Assembly (NCBI GenBank): GCA_030425355.1
Contig: JAUIAG010000004.1
Location: 1 to 53,906 of the forward strand
Direction of reading: 5' to 3'
DNA: 53,906 nucleotides
Source: Verrucomicrobiia bacterium
Lineage (GTDB): Bacteria; Verrucomicrobiota; Verrucomicrobiia; Limisphaerales; JAJOIW01
This document shows positions 24,691 to 33,115 of the stretch, piece after piece. A program made the translations under genes and the position numbers. The notes beneath the pieces were generated by a model. It ran no database searches and was not told where the DNA came from. It was given only the letters and a program-made list of their open reading frames with translations. Each line of letters opens with the position of its first letter. Positions within the stretch are counted from its first letter, which is position 1.

Positions 24691-25683
24691 TCAGTGTGTC
24701 ATACAGTAGTAGATGATGTTAATTCCCAGAGGGTAGGAATATTTCTCTGAAAAGTTGGTGAAGAACCATTCGCTGATTCCTTCCTCCTCCCAGCCGTCAC
24801 TCAGGTCGGTGTTGTGGCAGACGAGGACCATGATTCTGCCGTCATCATCCAGTATGGCTTTGTAGTGCGGGGTGTTCAGGTTCTCGTCCGGTTCTCCGAT
24901 GTTGGTTTCCCAGGTGATTCCGAAAGGTGCGCCGTCGTGTGCGGCATCCTCGCTTGGCACCTGTGGTTTCACATCCAGATCGAAGACGCAGTGGAACAGT
25001 TCATGTTCCAGCGGCAGCTCGACGAGTTCGCGATCGGGGAACACCTTTCTCAGCTCGCCACTGATGTGGTTGAGCATCGCATTGCCCCACAGATCATCCA
25101 TCATGAGGAATCCGCCTGACTCGAGGTAGTTCCTCAGAATTTCCACCTGCAGGCCGCTCAGGTAAAGGTGTCTGGCGTCAATCATGAAAATGAACGGGTA
25201 ATCGTGGAGGGACTCGTTTTCCAGCCTCATGGTCCGACCGTCGGGGTGGACCTTCATGGATGTCAGTTCCTCGAGACGATAGGAGAAGTTGAGGTCGGCA
25301 GCGGGGTAATCGACCCGCCATGCGCTGCGTCCGTAGGCCCCATCGTATTCAATGCGCACGAAGGTGAAGATGTCGGAATCAAAGCGATTGTCGATCGTCC
25401 ACTCCGGGACTCCGCTTCTGCCTGGTGGAGCGGGGCGGTTTCCCCCCATGTCACGCAGTCCGGGGCCGCTTCGGATTGTGGAAGGGGAGGCACCTCCACC
25501 CTGTGGTCCCCATTGTGCCTGAGCAATCACCGCAATCCCGGCCATCGGGATCAGCGTCACCAGAAATAAATAAACTGCGGCAGAACGGGATTTCCCGGGC
25601 CCGGTTTTTTTTGATTGCGGTGGGTTTTCACACCATCCCGGACACCGCCGGAATACCGACTTGATCTGTTCAACCATGTTCAC
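24691..25683 (-). CDS. DUF4159 domain-containing exported protein
   Basis: A 330-residue protein with a hydrophobic N-terminal segment (about 38-56, ending AQAQ), a Gly/Pro linker, then a DUF4159 domain (about 105-325) with FTFVRIEYD, the DYPAADLNFSYRLEELT segment, the IDARHLYLSGLQVEILRNYLESGGFLMMDDLWG core and PLGINIIYYCMTH at the end. DUF4159 proteins resemble class I glutamine-amidotransferase-like folds and often sit beside MoxR/von Willebrand gene sets; no such genes are here. The start is a GTG that overlaps the methyltransferase stop (GTGA at 25680-25683), so translation is coupled. An ATG at 25677 is an alternative. It is the last gene of the leftward glycan operon. Confidence 0.88.
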   Translation of the reverse strand: MNMVEQIKSVFRRCPGWCENPPQSKKTGPGKSRSAAVYLFLVTLIPMAGIAVIAQAQWGPQGGGASPSTIRSGPGLRDMGGNRPAPPGRSGVPEWTIDNRFDSDIFTFVRIEYDGAYGRSAWRVDYPAADLNFSYRLEELTSMKVHPDGRTMRLENESLHDYPFIFMIDARHLYLSGLQVEILRNYLESGGFLMMDDLWGNAMLNHISGELRKVFPDRELVELPLEHELFHCVFDLDVKPQVPSEDAAHDGAPFGITWETNIGEPDENLNTPHYKAILDDDGRIMVLVCHNTDLSDGWEEEGISEWFFTNFSEKYSYPLGINIIYYCMTH

Positions 25684-26492
25684 AGGCTGTTACTGGCTCC
25701 TTTCGTGACCTGCAGTCGTTCCGCCCGCACAAAGGCGTTGAAAATCAGATATTTGAGGGGTGTGATATTCAGTCCCCATTCTATCAATGCGGGGACCTCT
25801 CTGTCGGTGCAGTGTGCATGAGTCACCCGGCATCCCAGATACTCAAGGTGTCGATTGATATCTATCAGATTGGTGACGACGATGGCGTCATCATCGGGCT
25901 GGAAATCTTCACTTATGACCGGGTCCATCCGTTCAAAATCCATGACTGTATCGGGTTGACGTGCGGACCTCCATCGATGGAGCAGCGTCCGTGCGTTGCG
26001 CAGTTTCCGTCCGATCCCCCGCATGTGCCAGTGATAATCGCGCCAGCCGAACACACGAAGAAAGTTCGGACTTGAAAGCACCAGAGTTCCTCCAGGTTTG
26101 AGAACGCGGACCAGTTCTCGGAGGTATGCTTCTGGTTCGACCACGTGTTCGAGGACGTTAAAGCTGCCGACGGCGTCGAAGAAGCACTCATCAAAGGGAA
26201 TCGATCTGCCATCGTAAAGAGAACAGCGGCAGCTGACGGATTGTGCGATGTGGATATTCGGCTCGGAAACCTCAATGCCATAGGTCTCAAACCCCATGGC
26301 ATCCAGAGCCGCCACAACCTGCCCGGTGCCGCAGCCTGCATCGAGGATCTTTCCGCCGGGCTGAGACCGGCTCAGGTAACGGATATATTTCCCGAAGAAT
26401 GCCTTGTCCTGTGCATTCAGAAACCGGGCATAGCTCTCGTTATTTCGGTAATAGTCCTGATGGCTCATCGCGGCTGACATCTCTTCGGCCAT
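25680..26492 (-). CDS. Class I SAM-dependent methyltransferase
   Basis: A 270-residue protein with a Rossmann-fold methyltransferase domain (about 45-170): motif I ILDAGCGTGQVV, acidic GIEVSEPN, motif post-I FDAVGSFNVLEHVVEPEAYLRELVRVLKPGGTLVLSSPNFLRVFGW. It resembles the UbiE/Methyltransf_11 group that methylates small molecules or glycan/lipid head groups. The C-terminal third (170-270) is specific. A GGGAGGA 6 bases before the ATG supports the start at 26492. It overlaps the DUF4159 gene by 4 bases and lies 57 bases after the YfhO-like gene, in a leftward operon with glycosyltransferase genes, so a glycan or glycolipid substrate is likely. Confidence 0.92.
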   Translation of the reverse strand: MAEEMSAAMSHQDYYRNNESYARFLNAQDKAFFGKYIRYLSRSQPGGKILDAGCGTGQVVAALDAMGFETYGIEVSEPNIHIAQSVSCRCSLYDGRSIPFDECFFDAVGSFNVLEHVVEPEAYLRELVRVLKPGGTLVLSSPNFLRVFGWRDYHWHMRGIGRKLRNARTLLHRWRSARQPDTVMDFERMDPVISEDFQPDDDAIVVTNLIDINRHLEYLGCRVTHAHCTDREVPALIEWGLNITPLKYLIFNAFVRAERLQVTKGASNSL

Positions 26493-26549
26493 TGCATGTC
26501 CTCCCGGTTGTCGCTTTCCATGACGTATTCGTCCGGAGCGCTGTGGGCT

Positions 26550-29396
26550 TCAATCTTTTCCGGTCTCCTTTTGCGGACGGTCTGAATCCGCTGTCTTCGG
26601 TTCTTCCTTCCTGCCGCACCGAAGCAGTGGGGTCGGGCACAGCAGAATAACCAGTGTCCCCGCCGCAAGCGCGACTCCGGTTATCCTGAGTGGGGTCGCC
26701 GGAGGGGTGTACTCAAAGACTACGGTCACAGGTTTCCCGACTTTATCAAGGAACACTCCCCGGCAAATGAAGTTGCATCGGAGCAGCTCGGCACGTGAAC
26801 CATCAATCCTCACCTCCCAGTCCGGGTCAAATTTGTCGGTGGTCATGAGGACACAGGGAGCATCAGCTGTCACCGACACCTCCATTCGAGTGGGCTTGTA
26901 GTCGATGATCTCCACTGCAACCGACTGGCTGGCTGCGACCGGATTCTCTTCTGTGGATCCTCCGGCAGCTTTGGTCAATCCGGATGGCATGGCGCTGACA
27001 CCGTTGTTTCCCGGACTGACAAAGACGCTGGCAGAAGGGTCCCAGGATGGATCCGGCAGTCGCTTCAGCACTTCGCTCAGGTTTGTTTCGACGTTCCATG
27101 CTGAATACGCCGTGGCCCGGTCCAGGGCTCCCTTGAACTCGATGACGGCAAATGGGCCGCCCTCTGAAGGCAGGGTCTCCACATTGTTATCCCGGTTCAC
27201 CTTGGATTCATCGATGGTGAAGGCAGTGAGAACCTCGAAGCGGTTTCTGCCCTGGTCCAGCTGCTGGTTGAACAGTTCGACCAGGCCGCCCTGTGAAAGG
27301 CCAAGAATGTAACGGGTGCTGGTCAGCTCCCAGAATCTTCTCAGGTTCAGGGGGTTTGCCGCCATCGAGAGTGCACTTCGGAAGGCTTCAAAATCGGCGG
27401 ATGGCCGTGACTCCTGCGGTATGTCAATTGAAGCAATGTCAAAGTAGGGAAACTGATGCTGCAGCCACTCCGCCCGGTAAAGCTGTTCCAGCAGGCTGAC
27501 AAGATTCTTGAGCTGCGGGCTTGGTGTATTGAAGGCCGGAGTCACTCCAACCCGCCCCCGGCTCAATCCGTCCTCCGGTCTGAGCGTCTGCACGAGGTGG
27601 TCTTCAACATATTTCTCTCCCGCGTTGACATGCTGGATCCACGGACGGTTGGCCATTCCCAGATCCACGGCGACCAGACCAATCACTGTGCCCGTGAAAA
27701 TTGCCGGAGACAGTCTGCTCCCGTGACGCCCCGAGAGCACCACGAAAAGAAATGCGCCGGTCAGGCTGCTGAACACAAAAAACCTGAAGGTTTCGCTCAC
27801 GACAAATTCCGGTATCTGCCGGGCTGTTTCAGCATCCACACCCTCCCTGGTCAGGCTCCTGGAAATCTCAGCCTCCATCGACTTGCGCTGTCCTGCCACC
27901 ATCAGCAGGAAAAGGAGCGCCAGCGCAGGCACCGCCAGAGCAAGCTTCGACGCCAGAGCAATGCTGCGTTCCCCCTTGGCAACCGGCATGCCGCCGCCGG
28001 CTGCGGCATTTCCTGATGCCTCCGGCACCGCCTTACTCCGACTTGTCCACCGCTCCTGAACCAGAGACAGCATCGCCCGGAATCCATAAGCGAACAGGAT
28101 AATGACCGAGATGCTCATCGGGTGAAGGAACTTGATCGGATTGCGTATTGAATTGAAGAAGGGCAGGGGATGAATCAGTCCGTAGAGCACAAAGTGGCGC
28201 CCATAGGAGAGGCCGAGGCTCAGCACTCCAACGACGACCCAGAAGCGGATCCAGTGCCGGTCCGCCGCATCAAAAAATGGCTGGCGGCCTGACCACCCGG
28301 TGATGCCGGCAAATAGTGCCACGAGGAGCACCGTAATTCCGCTGTAAAAACCGGAGCCGGAGTGCCGGGGGATCCTGCCGACATTGTCCGTCCCGAATTG
28401 CGGGTCCCGCCCGACATTGCCACGATAAACCCCGCCCTCGGGCGTATCCATCCTGTAGCCATAAAATCCAGGGATGGCGATGCGGATGGTCTCTTTCACC
28501 GGCAAACTCCACTGGGTCGCCCAGTCCCACTTGTTCTGCAGGGATGTCGGAGCCTCCTCAAGAACCGAGACACCCTGAACCTGGGTTGAAAAGAGGGAGA
28601 ATACCGTCTGCATGGCGACAAGGACTGAAAATCCGACGAGAATGGCGAGTTGAACAAGGCCATTGGGGAATGCTCTTCCACCGGGATCGCTTCCCAGTCT
28701 GTTTCCGAGCATGTCCCACACGCACCACAGCGCAAAGAGGATGCTGAGGATGATGCCGACATCAAACCCCTCCATCACGCACAGGCCGATCAGCGTTCCA
28801 CTGGCCAGAGTGGAGGGAACAGACCCGAACCGGGTCCGCATCCGCCACGTGGCCATTGCCAGAAAGAAGAGCCCGGCACTCAGCACGATGGTTCCAAGGC
28901 CCCAGCATCCGTAGGAGAAGAAATTGGAATTGAGGACACCGGCGAAACCGGCGGCTCCGGCCACTGCCATCGGAAATCCACGGCTTCGGAAAAAGGTCCA
29001 GATGGATACACCCAGAAACACCAGTGTCAGCGGGATGTAGAACTTGGCAAAGAAAACCGGCCCGGTGGACCAGAGAAAAAGCCATGTCAGATTCACCGGT
29101 GCGGCGCCGGCCGGTTTGCCGAGTTTGTTGATATCCTGCCACTTCCCTTCGAATCCCTGAGGCAGGCGGTTATGGGAGGTCATCAGCGTGGACAGAGGGC
29201 CGTCACTGGAAAACACCACCATCCCGTCCTGAAAACTGTCTCTGAACAAAATCAGAATGAGGACTGTGATCAGGGCGGAAAAAATAAGGGCGCCCCGCAT
29301 TCGCTGGAGTGTGGCAAGCATATCTGATGAAAAAATTTGGACCGGGATAATTCCGTGATGGTTTGGTTCAGCGGGTGGGGCCTGATGGCCGTCCAT
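26550..29396 (-). CDS. YfhO-like large polytopic membrane protein
   Basis: A 948-residue protein with about 12-14 membrane segments in the first 600 residues, opening with the extracytoplasmic acidic segment FSSDGPLSTLM as in YfhO/GT-C-type membrane proteins. A soluble C-terminal part follows (about 610-900), with a final membrane segment (about 905-925, ITGVALAAGTLVILL). The family is thought to act in lipid-linked glycan modification; B. subtilis YfhO is linked to lipoteichoic-acid glycosylation. The late segment CVLMTTDKFDPDWEVRIDG is typical of the family's beta-sandwich. The gene lies between a GT4 glycosyltransferase (32-base gap) and a methyltransferase (57-base gap) on the same strand. 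The ATG at 29396 abuts GAAGGGG; an in-frame ATG 25 codons in is an alternative. Confidence 0.85.
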   Translation of the reverse strand: MDGHQAPPAEPNHHGIIPVQIFSSDMLATLQRMRGALIFSALITVLILILFRDSFQDGMVVFSSDGPLSTLMTSHNRLPQGFEGKWQDINKLGKPAGAAPVNLTWLFLWSTGPVFFAKFYIPLTLVFLGVSIWTFFRSRGFPMAVAGAAGFAGVLNSNFFSYGCWGLGTIVLSAGLFFLAMATWRMRTRFGSVPSTLASGTLIGLCVMEGFDVGIILSILFALWCVWDMLGNRLGSDPGGRAFPNGLVQLAILVGFSVLVAMQTVFSLFSTQVQGVSVLEEAPTSLQNKWDWATQWSLPVKETIRIAIPGFYGYRMDTPEGGVYRGNVGRDPQFGTDNVGRIPRHSGSGFYSGITVLLVALFAGITGWSGRQPFFDAADRHWIRFWVVVGVLSLGLSYGRHFVLYGLIHPLPFFNSIRNPIKFLHPMSISVIILFAYGFRAMLSLVQERWTSRSKAVPEASGNAAAGGGMPVAKGERSIALASKLALAVPALALLFLLMVAGQRKSMEAEISRSLTREGVDAETARQIPEFVVSETFRFFVFSSLTGAFLFVVLSGRHGSRLSPAIFTGTVIGLVAVDLGMANRPWIQHVNAGEKYVEDHLVQTLRPEDGLSRGRVGVTPAFNTPSPQLKNLVSLLEQLYRAEWLQHQFPYFDIASIDIPQESRPSADFEAFRSALSMAANPLNLRRFWELTSTRYILGLSQGGLVELFNQQLDQGRNRFEVLTAFTIDESKVNRDNNVETLPSEGGPFAVIEFKGALDRATAYSAWNVETNLSEVLKRLPDPSWDPSASVFVSPGNNGVSAMPSGLTKAAGGSTEENPVAASQSVAVEIIDYKPTRMEVSVTADAPCVLMTTDKFDPDWEVRIDGSRAELLRCNFICRGVFLDKVGKPVTVVFEYTPPATPLRITGVALAAGTLVILLCPTPLLRCGRKEEPKTADSDRPQKETGKD

Positions 29397-29428
29397 CCCC
29401 TTCGCCCGGGTGCGTCGTTGTCAGCTGT

Positions 29429-30532
29429 TTAATGGCCTCTATATGAACATGCGATGATCTCTTCACAAGTTTTTTCAAAATCCGCGGCTATGGCATCCCA
29501 GGTTCGGTCGGAGGCAAACTGCCTCCCCCGAGCCCCGGCAGACTGCCTCATTTCCCGGTCCGTCCAGCAATCCCGGAGTGCCTCGCGAAAGCCGGTCAAA
29601 TCTCCGGCCCTTACCTGACGTCCAATTCCCTCCGAGGTGATGAAATCCAGTTCGCGAATGTCCGATGCCAGTATCATCCTGCCGGCAGCTGCCGCCTCAA
29701 GCGCCACCAGTGGCTGCCCTTCAAAACGCGACGGAATCACAACGAACCTGGCTCGCGATAAAAAATCCCATTTCGCCTGTCCATGAACCGGACCAATCCA
29801 GCTGACATGGTCAAGATTTGCAGACCGTCTGCGAAGCTTTTCCTCATCCGGTCCGCGTCCCGCTATCTTCAGTGGAAGATCAGTCAGTCCTTCAAATGCC
29901 TCAATCAACAGGTCCAGTCCTTTCTGTGCCGCATCAATCCTTCCGAGGAAGGCTACGTAATCCCCCTCGAGGATCGGAATTTCCAGCGCCTGGGGTTCAA
30001 CGCCCATCGGAATCACCGTGCCCTCCAGTCCATAGGCACTCCTGAGGCTCCCGTTCACATACACCCGATGTCGAAAGCGCGATGGATACCACCTCTCAAA
30101 CCACTGCAGCGGGTGGCCAATCACCGGGTATTTTCTCGGTATCTCCCGACCCAGAAAATTCTGTATCTGTAACATCGCCGGTTTCCCGGCACGGTTGGAA
30201 CAGCTGAACAGGGGATTCCAGGGAGCAAAATCCTCAATCAGAATGTCCGCCCATTCCGCCAATTCATCCCTCTTTTTCCATGAAGCCATCGTGTAGGCCA
30301 TGGTGCTCCAGAGATAGGAATCCGCCTCCGAGCCTATGAAAATTTCCTCCGGACCTCCACCATTCCCGAACTTCTTCCCGGACAAATGGCAGTCCGGAAA
30401 TGCGCCCATCACCAGCCGGATTTCATGCCCTCGGTTCGCAAGTATCCGGTCAATCTGGAAAACTCTCCCGGCGCCGCCACCACCAACCCACGGATTGCCC
30501 GGCGAATCGTAGATGAAATGCAGAATCCTCAC
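29429..30532 (-). CDS. GT4-family glycosyltransferase
   Basis: A 367-residue GT-B-fold enzyme. The N-terminal half has the glycine-rich acceptor loop (NPWVGGGGAGRVFQIDRILANRGHEIRLV). The C-terminal half has the nucleotide-sugar domain with VAFLGRIDAAQKGLDLLIEAF, GPDEEKLRRR and the E(x7)E-type motif VIPSRFEGQPLVALEAAAAG. It transfers a sugar from a nucleotide donor to a lipid or glycan at the cytoplasmic face. The start is a GTG overlapping the stop of the upstream VTT gene (GTGA at 30529-30532), so translation is coupled. It is part of the five-gene leftward envelope-glycan operon. Confidence 0.93.
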   Translation of the reverse strand: MRILHFIYDSPGNPWVGGGGAGRVFQIDRILANRGHEIRLVMGAFPDCHLSGKKFGNGGGPEEIFIGSEADSYLWSTMAYTMASWKKRDELAEWADILIEDFAPWNPLFSCSNRAGKPAMLQIQNFLGREIPRKYPVIGHPLQWFERWYPSRFRHRVYVNGSLRSAYGLEGTVIPMGVEPQALEIPILEGDYVAFLGRIDAAQKGLDLLIEAFEGLTDLPLKIAGRGPDEEKLRRRSANLDHVSWIGPVHGQAKWDFLSRARFVVIPSRFEGQPLVALEAAAAGRMILASDIRELDFITSEGIGRQVRAGDLTGFREALRDCWTDREMRQSAGARGRQFASDRTWDAIAADFEKTCEEIIACSYRGH

Positions 30533-31326
30533 GCTGTTTCTCCTTCCGTGGAATCCCCGGAGTCGCCACTCCGCCGGGTGGTATTATTCAGTTTTCTGCG
30601 GAAAAAAAACTGCAGTGTGAGCCAGAAGATGGGTGGCAGCAGTGCACTCAGCAATATGGCTGCCACCCCGTGGTCCTTGCCATAGTGACCAATGGTGGCG
30701 AAAAGCCCCGACAGTGGCAGGACACCGCACAGGGTCGCCACGCTGAATTTGATGTGAGGCATACGGGTCATTCCCGCAAGACAGGCGATAACTTCGGGAA
30801 AAAGCGGCAGCCACCTTGAAAGAGTGACCAGCCAGCCGCCCCAGGCGTCAAAAAGTCTTTCCCCTTTTTGGAGATCCTCGGCGCCAACCAGTCTTTCGGC
30901 GGTGTTCCTGCCGAGTTTTCGGCAGAGCCAGTAGGCGATGCTGGCGCTGAGATACGATCCGGCGGCCCCGATCAGGGCACCCGCGACCGGTCCGTAGAGA
31001 TATCCGAGGGCTCCGATGATTGCCGTCGCGGGCAGTGGAAGCAGCAGATCGGCAGCGAGCAGCAGTATGGCCACCAGCCACGCCCACCTGCCAAAGGACC
31101 GTAGAAACTCGAGGGATTCCCCCCCGCCAAGCCCCATGTCACCAAAAAGTGCAAACGGGATGATCAGAATCACCGCGAGGGTCAGAAAAATCCAGATCAG
31201 ACGCATTACCCGGAAGGATAGTCGATGTGCCATCCCAGGTGGAGTCCGATCCGCATTTTTCCGGTCTGAATCTGATTTTCCCTGTTGCTCTGGAGATTCA
31301 TGTTTGCCTTCATAATGGGCACGCAT
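30529..31326 (-). CDS. VTT/DedA (TVP38/TMEM64) family membrane protein
   Basis: A 265-residue inner-membrane protein with about 5-6 membrane segments (about 43-63, 82-100, 105-150, 195-215, 225-245) and the VTT core GALIGAAGSYLSASIAYWLCRKLGR followed by RWLPLFPEVIACLAGMTRM. Family members act as lipid scramblases or undecaprenyl-phosphate/phospholipid transporters, which fits the glycan genes downstream (GTGA overlap with the GT4 gene). The longest start, the ATG at 31326, overlaps the divergent flavoprotein start by 2 bases. ATGs at 31233 or 31206, just before the first membrane segment, are plausible and would leave room for promoters. Confidence 0.88.
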   Translation of the reverse strand: MRAHYEGKHESPEQQGKSDSDRKNADRTPPGMAHRLSFRVMRLIWIFLTLAVILIIPFALFGDMGLGGGESLEFLRSFGRWAWLVAILLLAADLLLPLPATAIIGALGYLYGPVAGALIGAAGSYLSASIAYWLCRKLGRNTAERLVGAEDLQKGERLFDAWGGWLVTLSRWLPLFPEVIACLAGMTRMPHIKFSVATLCGVLPLSGLFATIGHYGKDHGVAAILLSALLPPIFWLTLQFFFRRKLNNTTRRSGDSGDSTEGETA

Positions 31327-32728
31327 GAAAGGCGAAAACTCCAGATATGATTGTGCTGTAATTGGCGGTGGCAGTGGAGGTTACGCGGCTGCCCGCACGG
31401 CGGTCGAGAATGGCCTTCGCACGGTGGTGATCGAAGGCGGGGAGCAGATCGGCGGGCTGTGCATCCTTCGGGGGTGCATGCCGACCAAGGCTCTTCTGCA
31501 GTCAGCCGAGGTGGCCCACATCGCCTCGAAGGCCGGGGTCTGGGGTATCAATATTCCGGAGTTTGGCGTCGACTTCCCCAAGGTCATGGCCAGGAAGGAT
31601 TTTCTTATCGAGGATTTTGCCGGTTACCGGCGGGAGCAGCTGACACGTGGCGACCGCTTTGATTTTGTCCGGTCGAACGCAACTTTCATTGATCCTCATA
31701 CGGTGCAGCTTGGCGACGGATCGACACTGCAGGCCGATCACTTCCTCATCTCAACCGGATCGAAGGTCTCGCCGAGCCCGATCGGAAGCCTCCGCGATGT
31801 CGGGTATATCACCAGTGACGAAGCCCTGAAGCTCACCCGGCTTCCATCATCCATTATCGTTCTCGGGGGTGGCGTGGTCGCAGTCGAGTTCGCCCAGTTT
31901 TTCAGCCGGCTCGGGGTCAGAACCACCATCATCCAGCGCAGCGATCATCTGGTTCGCGAGTTTGACAAGGATGCCTGCCAGACTCTTCGGGAAGCCTTTG
32001 AGACCGAGGGGATTCAGGTCTACACCGGAACACGCATCGAAAGCGCCGAAAAATCACCCGTCGGGAAAAAGGTCATCTTCGAGCATCAGAAAAGGAAGGT
32101 CTCGGTCGAGGCGGAAGAGATTTTCTTTGCACTGGGACGGTCCCCCAACACCGCGTCCCTGAACCTCGACAGGGCCGGCGTGAAGACCCGCACCAATGGC
32201 CAGATCATTGCCAACGAACATCAGCAGACCTCCAGCCCGCATATTTTCGCCGCCGGCGACTGCACCGGTCCGTTTGAAATTGTCCATATCGCCATCCAGC
32301 AGGGGGAAACTGCCGCATGGAACATGGCGCATCCCTCGTCGATGAAGTCCATGGATTATCGACTGATTACTCAGGTGGTTTTCACGGATCCGCATGTCGC
32401 TCATGTCGGCATGACAGAATCACAGGCCACAGAACTCGGTATTCCCTACAAAACCGCTTCCTATCCATTTAATGATCACGGCAAGTCCATGATCCTCGAT
32501 ACCCATCACGGCTTCGTCAAGATGATGGCTCATGCCCGGTCCGGCGAAATTCTCGGAGCCTCCTGTGTAGGCCCGCAGGGCGGTGAACTGATCCACGAAA
32601 TCATTGTGGCAATGCATGCACGCATGACTGTCCATCAGTTCATGACCATCCCTCACTATCACCCGACCCTCGCCGAAATCTGGACCTACCCTGCTGAAGA
32701 GCTCGCAGAGGAAATCAACCCATCCTGA
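31325..32728 (+). CDS. Dihydrolipoamide-dehydrogenase/mercuric-reductase-like flavoprotein
   Basis: A 467-residue class I pyridine nucleotide-disulfide oxidoreductase: FAD motif GGGSGGYAAARTA near the N-terminus, redox disulfide C46-ILRG-C51 (with GCMPTKALL), NAD(P) motif VLGGGVVAVEFAQFFSRLG, second FAD motif IFAAGDCTG, and the C-terminal HPTLAEIW catalytic His-Glu pair. There is no pyruvate or 2-oxoglutarate dehydrogenase gene nearby and no MerA-type C-terminal Cys pair, so true lipoamide dehydrogenase or mercuric reductase activity is uncertain. From memory, this flavoprotein subgroup is often next to, or fused with, TVP38/TMEM64 proteins, and here such a gene is its divergent neighbour. 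Confidence 0.93.
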   Translation: MKGENSRYDCAVIGGGSGGYAAARTAVENGLRTVVIEGGEQIGGLCILRGCMPTKALLQSAEVAHIASKAGVWGINIPEFGVDFPKVMARKDFLIEDFAGYRREQLTRGDRFDFVRSNATFIDPHTVQLGDGSTLQADHFLISTGSKVSPSPIGSLRDVGYITSDEALKLTRLPSSIIVLGGGVVAVEFAQFFSRLGVRTTIIQRSDHLVREFDKDACQTLREAFETEGIQVYTGTRIESAEKSPVGKKVIFEHQKRKVSVEAEEIFFALGRSPNTASLNLDRAGVKTRTNGQIIANEHQQTSSPHIFAAGDCTGPFEIVHIAIQQGETAAWNMAHPSSMKSMDYRLITQVVFTDPHVAHVGMTESQATELGIPYKTASYPFNDHGKSMILDTHHGFVKMMAHARSGEILGASCVGPQGGELIHEIIVAMHARMTVHQFMTIPHYHPTLAEIWTYPAEELAEEINPS

Positions 32729-32753
32729 GATCCTGAAACCGCCCGCACACTTT

Positions 32754-33062
32754 ATGTTCTCCATGAGATTCATACCCATGCTTGTTTGTCTCGCGCTGGG
32801 AATCAGCGCTGTTTCCTGTTCATCCACCTCAACCTCCACATCAGGCAGGACCCTCAATTCCGTGGCTCAGGCCGGCTTCCAGTCCCCGGACAAGGAATCG
32901 GTGATTGCCCAGTACGGACAGCCCAGCAGGGTCTCCACTGACGGTGCCAATGAAATCTGGCATTACGCCAGGGCTGGCGGATACGAGAACCTCCAGATTC
33001 GATTCTCCAATGTCGGCGAGGTTCTGTCATTCGGAGTCGGAGATATGCCGACAGCACAGTGA
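32754..33062 (+). CDS. Small lipoprotein, BamE/SmpA-like
   Basis: A 102-residue protein with a signal peptide and lipobox-like end (LGISAVSC, Cys about 22), a Ser/Thr-rich linker, and a small domain (about 40-100) with SVIAQYGQPSRVSTDGANEIWHY. This resembles the SmpA/OmlA/BamE fold, where 'xxxGxPxxxxxxgxxxWxY' is typical. BamE-like domains occur in outer-membrane lipoproteins and in many small envelope proteins, so the domain does not settle its function. It lies 25 bases after the flavoprotein gene on the same strand and may be co-transcribed. A 6-bp hairpin without a T-run (33088-33107) lies in the convergent gap to the CotH gene. Confidence 0.75.
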   Translation: MFSMRFIPMLVCLALGISAVSCSSTSTSTSGRTLNSVAQAGFQSPDKESVIAQYGQPSRVSTDGANEIWHYARAGGYENLQIRFSNVGEVLSFGVGDMPTAQ

Positions 33063-33115
33063 CAGTCGGCTTCATTCCTGTTCAGCCCCGTTCGATTTTG
33101 TGAACGGTCAGGAAC

